Origin: MedAcidi-G1 sp000817085
Lineage (GTDB): Bacteria > Actinomycetota > Acidimicrobiia > Acidimicrobiales > MedAcidi-G1
Assembly: GCA_045568635.1 (NCBI GenBank)
Contig: JBJLAO010000003.1
Location: 696,584 to 760,583 of the forward strand
Direction: 5' to 3'
DNA length: 64,000 bases
The notes under the pieces are model-generated. The model had not been told where the DNA came from. It saw nothing but the letters and a program-made list of their open reading frames with translations, and did no database searches. The stretch's first letter is position 1. The number at the start of each line of letters is the position of its first letter. A program made the translations under genes and the position numbers. Shown piece after piece: positions 43,722 through 54,000 of the stretch.

Positions 43722-44552
43722 TCAACAGGATCTGCTACCTGCAAAAACCAGTGCGGCGATGTCAGCGATGGTGGCGAAGGATTCATTGGCTAGTTCGGTG
43801 TACATGAAGGAGTTTTTATGGTCCGAGTGGCCGATACCCATCGCGTGAACAACTTCGTGCATTACAGCTGTCTCTATATTGTCGCCACGACCGATTATTC
43901 CTGATTCGTATTCTTTGAATATTTTTTCGGAAAGTATTATTCGAGCTCTTGTGATTGTTGGGGTTCTATCGTTTTCGACTGTGTGCCACACTTCTGTGGT
44001 TCCAAGTTGCTGGGAGGTGAGCGTTTCGGAATCTTCTGGAACCCAGATGATGAGAATCGATCCTGTCTCAGGTTCTTGGATATTTTCGTCATTTACTTGG
44101 ATTGAGGTGTAGTCGCTTTCGTTTGAGAGCTTCAGTCCTGTGTAGACACTGACAACTTCTGTAACGCCATCTACGACGTTGAACATTTCTTCTTTTTGTG
44201 AGAGTGAGGAGTCAATAAGGGTTGAAACATTTATAGTTCTGCAGTTGCCCCATAAGGCGACTCCACTTCCGGTTGAGACCATTGGAGTTACTCCTGAGTT
44301 GTAGAGTGCCGCGTGTGGATTTTGCTCAGGTGTTTCTACATTTCCAAGGTCAAGGATGTTTTTGATTTCTGGGGACATGTATACTTGCCAGTTTCTGTCG
44401 CGTAGGTTTTTGGTCCAGCTGTTTTCATTTGAGTTTTCTTTGGCGTGTACGGTGAGGCCTTCGCTTGTGGCATTCCCGGCGGCAAAAAGAGAGAATCCTA
44501 AGGTGATTACTGCAAGTGCTATAGCCACCCCGATTAGTTTGCGTAAACTCAT
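43722..44552 (-). CDS. Secreted metzincin-type zinc metalloprotease (matrixin-like)
   Basis: A 276-residue protein with an N-terminal signal or anchor helix (LIGVAIALAVITLGFSLFAAG). The zinc site HEVVHAMGIGHSDH is the HExxHxxGxxH consensus of metzincins, and Met in NSFMY is at the place of the Met-turn. It should cleave proteins outside the cell. No inhibitory propeptide Cys switch was recognised. The neighbouring surface proteins and small lipoprotein could be substrates or partners, which is inference. It is divergent from a TetR gene, with a 13-bp palindrome between them. Confidence 0.87.
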   Translation of the reverse strand: MSLRKLIGVAIALAVITLGFSLFAAGNATSEGLTVHAKENSNENSWTKNLRDRNWQVYMSPEIKNILDLGNVETPEQNPHAALYNSGVTPMVSTGSGVALWGNCRTINVSTLIDSSLSQKEEMFNVVDGVTEVVSVYTGLKLSNESDYTSIQVNDENIQEPETGSILIIWVPEDSETLTSQQLGTTEVWHTVENDRTPTITRARIILSEKIFKEYESGIIGRGDNIETAVMHEVVHAMGIGHSDHKNSFMYTELANESFATIADIAALVFAGSRSC

Positions 44553-44590
44553 AACCGAAACTATATAACGTTAATTAGTTTCATGCAACA

Positions 44591-44603
44591 TATTTCGGAA
44601 ATA
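44591..44603. promoter_or_regulatory. 13-bp palindrome between protease and TetR genes
   Basis: TATTTCGGAAATA is a perfect odd palindrome (TATTTC-G-GAAATA) in the 112-base spacer between the divergent metalloprotease and TetR genes. This is the usual place for a TetR operator that controls both. The spacer is otherwise AT-rich with a possible TATACTATAAT -10 region near 44626. Confidence 0.42.
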
Positions 44604-44664
44604 AATTGCGTAAATGAATTTTTTTATACTATAATTGTTGATAACAAAGGAAAAAAAGAAAAAA

Positions 44665-45243
44665 ATGGCACGCCCAAGAGATGAAGAATTAGATCAAAAG
44701 ATCATAGAATCGGCAGCAGACGAGTTCCATAGAAATGGATATGGGCCTATGAGCCTTGCTTCAGTAGCAAAACGAGCAGGTGTGAGACCAGGTGCGGTTT
44801 ACACAAGATTTCGTGACAAAAAAGAAATGCTCGTCGCAATCCTAGATCATGTAACTGAAATTTCAGAGGGTCATACACAGGTAAGAGTCACTGACGATCC
44901 TTATGAAGATTTGGTTTTCGCTGTTAGAGAAACCCACAATTCTGTGTCCACCCTCCATGCTTTCACTATTCCTGCTCTCGCGATCATGGATACTGACGAA
45001 GCAGAAGAGGTTCGTCCACTGATTCGTGAAAACATGCTACGTAACAGGCACATGAACTTGATTAGACCTGCACTTGAAAAAGCAATCGAATCTGGTGTGC
45101 TTCCTGCTGGCACTGACATTAACTACGCATCAGCGATGCTGATGGGGGCCTATTTCACTTTTCGTCTTGGTATCGACCCTCCGAAATGGCCCGCGGATAT
45201 GCCAGAAAAACTTGTCCAAACTCTTGGAGCGGTGCGCCCATAG
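44665..45243 (+). CDS. TetR-family regulator
   Basis: A 192-residue TetR protein. The helix-turn-helix is SLASVAKRAGVRPGAVYTRFRDKKEML. The ATG follows AAAGGAAAA; an upstream TTG at 44635 would add ten Lys-rich residues. It is divergent from the secreted protease and convergent with yaaA (four-base gap). Unlike the two other TetR genes here, it is not coupled to a giant protein; its likely target is the protease gene. Confidence 0.85.
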   Translation: MARPRDEELDQKIIESAADEFHRNGYGPMSLASVAKRAGVRPGAVYTRFRDKKEMLVAILDHVTEISEGHTQVRVTDDPYEDLVFAVRETHNSVSTLHAFTIPALAIMDTDEAEEVRPLIRENMLRNRHMNLIRPALEKAIESGVLPAGTDINYASAMLMGAYFTFRLGIDPPKWPADMPEKLVQTLGAVRP

Positions 45244-45247
45244 TTAT

Positions 45248-46039
45248 CTAGCGTTTCGCTACAAGAAAGACATCAACGAAAGAACCTTCCTCAACTGTCA
45301 AATCTGATCTATAGGCGTATCCCTCTGGGTGTTTAAAACTTTTCAAACCAGAAGGGTTGTCAATTTGGCTTTCAGCAAGAAAACGGACAAGTGAACCTTT
45401 GAGGAGTTTGTTCCAATGGGAAACGGTTATTAAAGCACGTTTTTTGTTTTTTATAACATCATCGAGGAAACTGACCCTGATTTTTTTGCCAGCAATTGAC
45501 GAGTCCCAGCCCGCTGAATGCTCATTAGGTAGAAGATCCCAAACAACCCCAGAAGCTGCTTGAGTAAGACTCTCTGAAATAAGAGGTCTCCAGAAAGTTG
45601 ATGGCTTACCGAGTGTGGAAAGTTTCGCTCCCATTTTCAGTTTGTAATCAGGAATACGATCTCCTGGTCGAAGAACGCCCCAAAGTCCGGAAAAAATTAT
45701 CACCTGCGAATCTACTCTCTTTTTCAGTTTCGTTGAAAGAGTTCCGTATTCCAAAGCATCGTAAAGAACCCCTGTATAACGGTCTATAGCCTGAAGCGTT
45801 TTTCCCGTATCTACCGAAAGGTTCGCTTTAGTGGCCTCATCAGTTTTCGCTTCACCAACCCCCAGCAACTTTGAACGGTCCTCAATAGGCGATTTCATAG
45901 CTATTTTTAGGGCTTTTATGACCTTTTTGCGAGCAGATTCAAGTTCTGGGAAAGACTGTTTGCTCTTAGACCAAGGGAGTCCATCACCACCCGAAGATTT
46001 GCCTTCAGAAGGCGGTAAGAGAATCAGTGGGATAGGCAT
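45248..46039 (-). CDS. yaaA: YaaA family (UPF0246/DUF328) peroxide-stress protein
   Basis: A 263-residue protein. LILLPPSEGKSSG at the N-terminus is the family's opening motif in actinobacteria, followed by RKKVIKAL and DRYTGVLYDAL; IFSGLWGVLRPGDRIPDYKLKMG is also typical (quoted only in part as SGLWGVLRPGDRIPDYKLKM). The E. coli member lowers free iron and protects DNA under peroxide stress. It is a single gene divergent from the SDR gene with a 67-base spacer. Confidence 0.85.
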   Translation of the reverse strand: MPIPLILLPPSEGKSSGGDGLPWSKSKQSFPELESARKKVIKALKIAMKSPIEDRSKLLGVGEAKTDEATKANLSVDTGKTLQAIDRYTGVLYDALEYGTLSTKLKKRVDSQVIIFSGLWGVLRPGDRIPDYKLKMGAKLSTLGKPSTFWRPLISESLTQAASGVVWDLLPNEHSAGWDSSIAGKKIRVSFLDDVIKNKKRALITVSHWNKLLKGSLVRFLAESQIDNPSGLKSFKHPEGYAYRSDLTVEEGSFVDVFLVAKR

Positions 46040-46106
46040 AATTTGCTTTCTAGTTTCTAACCGGTACTTTTATTCGCAAGATGAAGATCTCCAAAAGGGG
46101 GAACAT

Positions 46107-47006
46107 ATGGGTCGCAGGTTAGTAGATCGAGTCGCTGTAGTCACAGGCGCAAGCCGAGGAATCGGAAAAGGAATAGCTATAGCGCTTGGTGAAAAAGGAG
46201 CAACTGTTTATGTGACGGGGCGAACACGCGGAGATGGTGAGCGAACAATTGATACAACAGCCGCACTTGTAACCCAAGCAGGAGGAAACGGTATCGCTGT
46301 TGAAGTCGATCACTTTCAAGATGATCAGATACAAGAACTCTTCAAACAAGTAAAAGCAGAACAAGAAGGGTTAGACATTCTTGTAAACAACGTGTTTAAA
46401 ATTCCTGACCCTCCTGCATGGACCGGAGGCTTCTGGGAACATCCTTTGCAGATATGGGATGATCAGGTTGGGATAGGTCTACGAGCACACTATGTCGCCT
46501 CGCACAGCGCAGTTCCTCTACTTATGGGCCGAGAAAACGCTTTAATTGCCAACATTACAAGCCCAGCCGGATTCACGTATCTTTTCAATGCCGCTTACAG
46601 CATTGGTAAAGCAGGTCTTGATCGTATGACACACGATTTAGGATTTGAACTAATCGAACATGGAGTTGCGGTAGTAGGAATGCGACCAGGTCCTGTTCTA
46701 ACAGAATTCATTGAAGATCAAGCCGCTTCGGGCGTACAAGTTTCACTCGAAGGAGTTGAAACACCAATCTACGTCGGAAGGGTAGTTGCCGCCGCCGCTG
46801 CTGATCCGGAACTAATGAGTATGACAGGAAGAGTTCATTGGACCTCCCGTCTAGGTAGACAGTATGAAATCATCGACGAAAACGGTGAAACCCCGATGCT
46901 CGCCGAAAAAAGATTCGAAAAAGCAGTCATAGCAGACCCATATTCCCAAGAATCCATGGTCGCGGGTGGACGTCTAGCACATGGCGGTGAAAGCAAAAAA
47001 GACTGA
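46107..47006 (+). CDS. Short-chain dehydrogenase/reductase
   Basis: A 299-residue SDR oxidoreductase. The NAD(P) motif TGASRGIGKG lies near residue 13, the NNxx strand reads LVNNVF, the catalytic Ser lies in ANITSPAG, and Tyr/Lys are in YSIGKAG. The overall pattern, including the 'GRTRGDGE' cofactor loop that suggests NADP and the long C-terminus, resembles the DHRS1-like group. The ATG has AAAAGGGGGAA seven bases upstream. The 276-residue in-frame extension before it overlaps yaaA on the other strand and is not coding. Its 3' end leads into the phased A-tract region. Confidence 0.85.
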   Translation: MGRRLVDRVAVVTGASRGIGKGIAIALGEKGATVYVTGRTRGDGERTIDTTAALVTQAGGNGIAVEVDHFQDDQIQELFKQVKAEQEGLDILVNNVFKIPDPPAWTGGFWEHPLQIWDDQVGIGLRAHYVASHSAVPLLMGRENALIANITSPAGFTYLFNAAYSIGKAGLDRMTHDLGFELIEHGVAVVGMRPGPVLTEFIEDQAASGVQVSLEGVETPIYVGRVVAAAAADPELMSMTGRVHWTSRLGRQYEIIDENGETPMLAEKRFEKAVIADPYSQESMVAGGRLAHGGESKKD

Positions 47007-47219
47007 AATTTTGCCAAAAATGCTTATTTTCAAGAAATTTGATGAAAAAAAGTAAATTTTTTTTAAAAAAAGTAAAAAGCCTTAAAAATAAGCAAAAATC
47101 AACAAAATTTGTCATAAAAACCCTGAAAAATCGGTAAAAAGCTTAAAACGCTCGAAAAAGCTTAAAAACCTTGAAAAATCAGCAAAAAATCCTGAAAAAC
47201 ACTGAAAAACCGCTAAAAA
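46995..47219. other. Phased A-tract array, predicted intrinsically curved DNA
   Basis: The last bases of the SDR gene and the next 213 bases hold some twenty runs of 4-8 A on the forward strand. From 47116 the runs begin at 47116, 47126, 47136, 47145, 47155, 47164, 47174, 47184, 47195, 47205 and 47215, a mean spacing of 9.9 bp; similar spacing (47065, 47074, 47084, 47094, 47104) precedes. A-tracts in register with the helix turn add up to a strong bend. No coding frame or hairpin is seen. It lies just before the promoter region of cassette 2. It could be a nucleoid-protein (Lsr2-like) site, an upstream promoter element or a domain boundary. Confidence 0.85.
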
Positions 47220-47272
47220 CTAAAACTAGTCAAAACCCTTGCAATGATCACCAATCCATGACTTTGCTTTGA

Positions 47273-47288
47273 TTAGACTTGTGTCTAA
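47273..47288. promoter_or_regulatory. Candidate TetR operator of cassette 2
   Basis: TTAGAC-TTGT-GTCTAA is a perfect 6+4+6 inverted repeat 108 bases before the TetR start. Its arm length, 4-base centre and GTC/GAC core resemble the repeat before the cassette 1 TetR gene (TTGTC-TTAT-GACAA). The remaining 220-base leader up to the TetR start contains no other gene I can see. Confidence 0.45.
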
Positions 47289-47395
47289 CCAAGGTATACG
47301 GATCGCTTACTGGACGAGGGGAAGTTAGGTGGCAATCAGTAGGCCTTAGGTGAACGGAGAAGTAATTGCACGTCGAGCGGCGGGCTACGGATGTA

Positions 47396-48019
47396 ATGAC
47401 TTCGGATGGCCGGAAAACGGTCAACGATGGTCGTGCCGTTCGTGCTGCGCGAGAACGAGCGAAGCAACATAGACGCATAGTTGAAGCAACGCGTCTTTTA
47501 TTAGCTTCAAACGATGTTGACTCGATAAGAGTCGCCGACATCGCCGACGGTGCTGGCTGTTCAACCGCGACCATCCATAATCATTTCCCCAATGCGCTCC
47601 CAGATATTCTCGCCGCCATTTCAGAAGACATAATCCAAGCTGCTTTCAAACAGTTCGAAAAAATCTCCAAAGACTTCTCCGGTATAGAACTAGTCAGGTC
47701 ATATTTCAAAACAGTCGGTGAACACATCAGCGAACAAGCTGACGTCGCTGTCCCAAGTATCGCCATCTCAGTTGACCTCGCTTCACAGGGAAGCTGGTTC
47801 GACAGGAAAATATTTAGCGACTGTAAAGAACTCTTCAAAACGGCCAAAGAAACTGAACAGATCAACGGCTCACACGACCAACTAGCCAGCCTCACACACA
47901 CTTTCTTCCAAGGGGCTCTTTATTCATGGGCGTTGGGAAGCATCACCTCCGAAGAATTTCTTCGCATGTCAACAGAAAGTGTTGATTTCGCTGTTTCATC
48001 ATGCCGAGGTGCAGCATGA
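47396..48019 (+). CDS. TetR-family regulator of surface cassette 2
   Basis: A 207-residue TetR protein. The helix-turn-helix is VADIADGAGCSTATIHNHFPN; the recognition helix ends in His-Asn-His-Phe instead of the usual Tyr-x-Tyr-Phe. The C-terminal half has FFQGALYSWALGSITSEEF, which loosely matches YFYGLVYKWATGSKSDKEF at the same place in the cassette 1 regulator, so the two are probably paralogues. The ribosome-binding site is weak. Its TGA overlaps the ATG of the giant protein. Confidence 0.83.
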   Translation: MTSDGRKTVNDGRAVRAARERAKQHRRIVEATRLLLASNDVDSIRVADIADGAGCSTATIHNHFPNALPDILAAISEDIIQAAFKQFEKISKDFSGIELVRSYFKTVGEHISEQADVAVPSIAISVDLASQGSWFDRKIFSDCKELFKTAKETEQINGSHDQLASLTHTFFQGALYSWALGSITSEEFLRMSTESVDFAVSSCRGAA

Positions 48020-51000
48020 TGAAACGATTCACCTCCCAAGCCCGTAAGAGCGCAAACATAATTCGACTCTTTATAGGTTTCGCTCTTCTTGCATCCACCC
48101 TCGTCCTACCAGTTGGCGTAGCCCAAGCCGCAGAAACAGTTGAACCAGACGCACCAGGGAAAATGTTCCCAGAGTCGCACAATATTGTTAAACGCCAAAA
48201 ATATTCACATTCAAATTTAGATTCGAAGATTTCAGATGAAAAAGTTGACTGCGCGGTCAAAGATAAAGAAGGCGAGGATGCTGGGGCGGCCCTCTATCAA
48301 ATAATTGAAGACGAGAATCTCGTCAAGTATGACCCTGTAACTGGCACTTACGGAGACATGATCACTATTGATGATGTAGATAAAACTCTTAATGGCTTGC
48401 TGGTCGATCCGGACGGTCGAGTCTTCGCTACACACATGTGGAACAATGGCGATCGTGATTTTGTTCAGATACTCCCTGACAGTAAGAGCTTTAAAGTACT
48501 TCGTTCGTTATCAAATAATAATAAGTCCTATAATGCGGCAACCTACATAGAAGACGATGGAGTGCCTTACGCTTTACTCTCCCAGGCGTTTGGGAAAAAA
48601 GCTATAAAAATTAACCTGGATCAGATTTCCGATTCGACTGAAATTTATTTAGGTGAAGTTCCAAAAGGTAAAAATAATGACTCGTCTAAGGTTAAAGATT
48701 TCATTTGGGTGCAAGAAGGCCTGACAGTAGGCAACCATAAATATTTCATAGTCGGCATACGTGTTAAAGAGGATGGCATTTTAGAAGTTTATCTTTCCGA
48801 CATGAATGGCAAGTCAACAAAGGTTTCTTCTCCGTCTGGTGCTTACGCCTTTGATGTGAATGGAGAAGAAGGTAAAGATTGGCAGTACAAGTTAAAGCTA
48901 GATGATGAAGACAACGTAAAATTTGATGACGAAGGTAATCCAGAAAGAGAAAAAGAAAACGGAAAAGATATAAAGATTCCAATTTTTGTAGGTACTTATG
49001 GTGCTGCCTACAACTTCAAGCAATCTAATGATGTGAATGAAGTCACCTCGATGTTCTTCTCTAACAACGAGGTGGGTGGCATGATGGAGCTTAAATATGA
49101 GAACGATACATTTTCATTAGTAAGACTTGGGAATTCAAAAGAAACCAGTGACAACGACGGCGGTGGATGCCCATTCACTGGTGCAGAAATAGGGATCGTA
49201 GATGTTTTAGATGTTGAATGTGGTACAGCCGAAAATTCTTATAAGTACAAATTCAAAATTAAAATAACGAATCTAGCTCCAATTGAAAAATCTTTTAACG
49301 TAGAGGCAAAAACTGGAATCTCCCCTGAGGATTTAAGTCTTACAACAGACTCTGATTACGATTTTCTAGATTGGGAAAAAGATTTTTCAGTAGGAGGAAA
49401 TGATGACAGAACTATAGAAGCTCATATCGATTGGGGAGAGGTTTGGGAAGTCAAAGTAAGGCACAGTTCAACTAATGAAGAGATTAATTTCTCACCTGAT
49501 GGCGGCACTTTAAATGAAAAGGAGACGGATTGTGTCGCTCCTCCAGTAGAAGAATTTAATCCGCGGGTAACGGATTCCGATGTGGAAATTGCTTGTGTCG
49601 GAGACCCACAAACTCCTCAGATCACTGTCACTTTGGATAATACTGACTCAACAATTTCAGCTAACTTCACTATTGCTATTGAAGATAATCTTGACGAGAA
49701 GCAGATGACAGTCCCAGCAAAAATGGAAAAAGACGTCACGTTTGATATTGGAGAAGACAGCAAATGGAGTCTTGAATGGACTGCGAAACCGACCGATACA
49801 GACGAATTTGAGCCCAAGTTTGGCCGCTACGATCCTGAATCCGATGAAAGCCCAAAAGAGTGTCCAGACCTACCTAAATTTGATCCAAAATTAAGTTTTG
49901 AAATTGACTGTACTGGACGGCACGCCCCACAACTCATTGTCGGAGTCAATAATAGTGAATCTACCGTTGATGGCGAACTTATATTGACGGTAACCGACGT
50001 GAATGGAGAAACTGAACACACCATTCCATTTGTAAAGAAACAAAACTCTTCAGCTATTACATCAATACCAATACCTGAAGACAGCAACTGGTCAGTTTCC
50101 TGGGAGGCAATAGCCTCAGAGGGTTCTTTCGAACCAAAAAAAGATAGTAAAGAGCAAGACTTCGAAGATACTAACTGTGTAAAAGATATAGATGTTGAGC
50201 TATCAAAGCATGTAGGAAACGTTTACGGATACGTATGGGTGGATCTAAATGAGGATGGCGAACGTACAGAGATCACAGCTGGTGAAGAAGACCATGTGAA
50301 AGGCGCTAAAGCAACTCTTACCAACGTTTCAGACATTCTCAATAGTAAGGGTGAAGTAGTTTACCAAAGCGGAACTTACGCGCCGGGCGGACAAGTTCGT
50401 GTAGCGATAACAGGAGAAGAACAAAACGGCGGAAGCGATGAAACAAATTACAGATGGTTCATAGATAATGTTCCAATTCAGGATCTTCAAGGAAATATAA
50501 TCACATGGAAAGTCACTATTGACTATAAAGATGCAGAATGGCCAACAGGTTTCGAACCTGCGGGCTACACCACATGGAATGAAAACAGTAGTGTCACAAA
50601 GTCTGAAAAAGACTCTGATGTGGAGCCACTCGGTGGCACATTAGGAGTTTCAAGTCTTTTCACACTGGTTGAAGGTCTTGACGAACATAGAGCAGATGCA
50701 GGAGTTATTCCCGGAGATGTTGATCCAGAAGTATTTGATCCTGAAATAACAATTGAACCGTTGTGCTCATATAACGGGTTTGATAATCCAAACGCAAAAT
50801 TTGATATAACTATCGATAACACAAAATCAGAAGTTGAAGCAAGAGTCACCGTCACCAAAGACGGAATAAAAGTGGGTAATTTTCCTGATGTGCCAGCAGG
50901 AGAGTCAAAGACGCTGCCATTCGTGGGAGAACACGACCAACAGTTTGAAGTGAATGTGTTCGCTGTTGAAAATCCACATCTATACGATCCGATTATCAGC

Positions 51001-54000
51001 TCTCAAATTGTGGACTGTCCAAGATTTGAAATTGATGTGTTCTTGAGTGACACCGATTGTGGAAGTGATCCGCCAACTGCCACAGTAGTTTTCAAAAACG
51101 ATTCCGATATTTCAGTAGTCTTCAGCTATTCCACAATCCAAACACAAGTCGGTGGAGGAAGAAACTCGCCTCCTTTGACGTCTTTGACACAAGAACAAAT
51201 CTTGCCTTCAGGCGAAGAAGTATCAATTTTGTTTAATGTCAACAAAAACTGGACATGGCGACTCAACTGGGACGTTGTGGATAGTGGAAGTGACCAAGAG
51301 TTCTTTGAAAAAGCAAGTATTCCAACTGAGGGCTCTGAACCGTTTGTTCCTTGCCCAGGTGGTTTTGAAGTAGATGTTGAAATAACTGTCGAATGCACGG
51401 ATTCAGGACCAGAAGTAACCATCAAAATTGACAACACCGCTTCAACTATCGAAGCGCGTGCCTCATGGTTTGATTCGGATAGTGGACCTCAAAATTTCAT
51501 TAAAGTTGTTGCCGCCGGTGAGTATTACGAAACAACTTTCGATGGGAAAGCTAACGGTGTCATCTGGACTGTGAGTGGTTATGCCGATCCGCAAGCGGAA
51601 AACTTTGAAGGAGAATCTCAATTTCGAGCTGAAGCAACAGTCGACTGCCCGAAACCACAACTGGTTCTTCTCCAGAATTGTGTTGATGAAGTACTTAAAA
51701 TAGAAATAGACAACAAAGATTTAGAAGTTGACGGGATTCTCACAGTTACAGAAATTCTTCCCGGCGCCACAGACGCAAAAATATTAGACGTTGATTCAAA
51801 AGTTCCCGCTGGTGAGAAAATTACAACAACCATCGATTTTATTTATGGTGCTAAATACTTCGCTACGCTAACCAGCAGCGACGGGTCTTCATATCAGCAA
51901 GTTTCCGAAGAAACAGTGATTACTTGCGAAGAACCTATAGTGATTGAACCTTTCGACTGTGCCGCAAACCCATCCCTGATACAGAACCTAAAAAATCAAA
52001 CTGCTCAAACGGATGAAATTAAAGCTCTTGACCTTACAGATGGCACATACAAACTCCTTTACTCAATTCCTTTCAACTACACAGAACCTCCTTATGTTGG
52101 TTTCAATGCCTTAGCGATCGACCCAGTTGATGACTTTGCATATGCAACCGTCAGATTAAATATCGACGGCGAAGAAAGATCATTCCTTACCCGTTTTGAT
52201 CAAGATCAGATTGGTTTCTTAGCAGAACTGCCGGTATCGAAGGCATTCTCTGGCACGATAGACGCCGATGGAGATTATCTATTTGAACGCGAAGGAAATC
52301 TTTACCGTGTTGAAAAAGTCTCAGATCTTGAAGCTTTTGAAAAATTTGACACACCAGGTGTTCTTGATCTGACAGACGATCAGCCAATTTATGAAGGTGA
52401 TCCGAAATATGACACAGGTGACATTACATATTGGGTGACAGCCGACGGAGCTTCAATATCAAAATATATTATCGGTGTTGTCCGAAAAACTGATCAGATA
52501 ATGATGATTGAATACGGTGAAAGTTCTAGCGAATTTAAACTTCTAGTTCCAGTAGATGAAAATAATGAAACATTTGATATTCCTGACCTAACCTACGGAG
52601 CGGCCTGGAATGCTGACGGCCGAATAATCGTTTCAGCGAATGTGGGTGGATTATACGAAATTTATCCAGAGACAATAAGTGGTACACGAGTACAAGTCAG
52701 AAAGCTTGCCGATACAGAAGCCACCGGAAACAATGATGGAATGAACTGTGATGACATTCCAGTTTGCTTACCTGAAGAATTCGGAAATGTTTACGGTTAC
52801 GCATGGATTGACTGGGAAGAATCCGGCGACAGGACATCAGTAATAGGTGGCGCAGAAGAGCACCTAAAGGGGGTAACAGTAACACTCACCCTTGAAAGTG
52901 AATACAGAAATTCAGAAGGAGAAATTTGTGAAGAATTTGGTGAAAGCTCATGGGTGGTTCAGACAGACGGTCAAAACGAGAGCGACTATCAATGGGAAAT
53001 TAATAATGTTCCCGCTAAAGACAACTTCGGCAACGACCTTTTATATAAGGCATCATTCGACTACAAAGGCGCTACTTTCCCAGATGGATTCTCACCAACC
53101 GGGTACACGAAACAACTAGATGACCAAGTCACCGCATCTGAAGTCGACTCAGACGTTCTGCAAAACACATCAGACACCCCAACCCAGACGACAGACCCGA
53201 TGATCCTCCGTCTTTTAATGCAACATAAACAAACAAAACAAATAAATCTCTCTAGAGTTTCAGGGCCTACAACACTCGCTGATGAAGATGCTTCTACCGG
53301 AGGGACAACGGCGACATCAGGTTTATTCACGCTCTCACCAAATGAAACTGTTCACAGAGCGGACGCAGGAATTTTGGGATACCCGGTTTTCGAACCTATT
53401 TCCGTAGTCACAATCGACTGTTATTCAGAAACGGCCAGAGTGCTTCTCGATAACACAGGGTCAACTGTGGACGCGAACTTCAAAGTAACTGTCTATAACG
53501 GTGCAGTTGAAGACGCGAATGAAATCAGTTCACAGTCCGGTGAACAACTCGTGCCCGCTGGGACTCAAGCTTTTTACGCAAAAGCTATTCCTCCACCTCT
53601 TGGAGACACCTTGACAATTCTCGCAACAGCAGTAGCAGAACATAATGGAATCCAGTTCGGACCAGATAATGCTGGATCCAACCAATCAGGAACATATTGC
53701 GACCCACCATTCTCAGTTCAAGTAAACGTTCTTCCGAACTGCCCAACTCTTGATTTGACTCTTAAGAATCTTTCAGCAGAGGAAATGAACCTTGACCCAG
53801 GAGCACCTGGTGTGCCGGCGCGATTTACAGTCACCCTCTATCAGGATGGTGTCCCACAAGAACTCGGAAACATCTATTCAGCAGCAGGAAGATATTACGA
53901 ATTAGACCCAGGGTTCTACACAATAGAAAACCTTTCACTGAGAGAAGACTCCACCTGGTTCATCGAATGGAGAGCAGAAGACCTAACTGACCCCGAAAGA

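Noticed and set aside
45831..46106. N-terminal extension of the SDR gene
   Set aside because: It lies antisense inside yaaA, lacks SDR features, and the downstream ATG has a strong ribosome-binding site.
30100..48000. tRNA-Arg as integration site of a genomic island holding the surface genes
   Set aside because: The accessory genes lie on the 5' side of the tRNA; integration normally uses the 3' end. No integrase, no direct repeat of the tRNA end and no phage genes were found.
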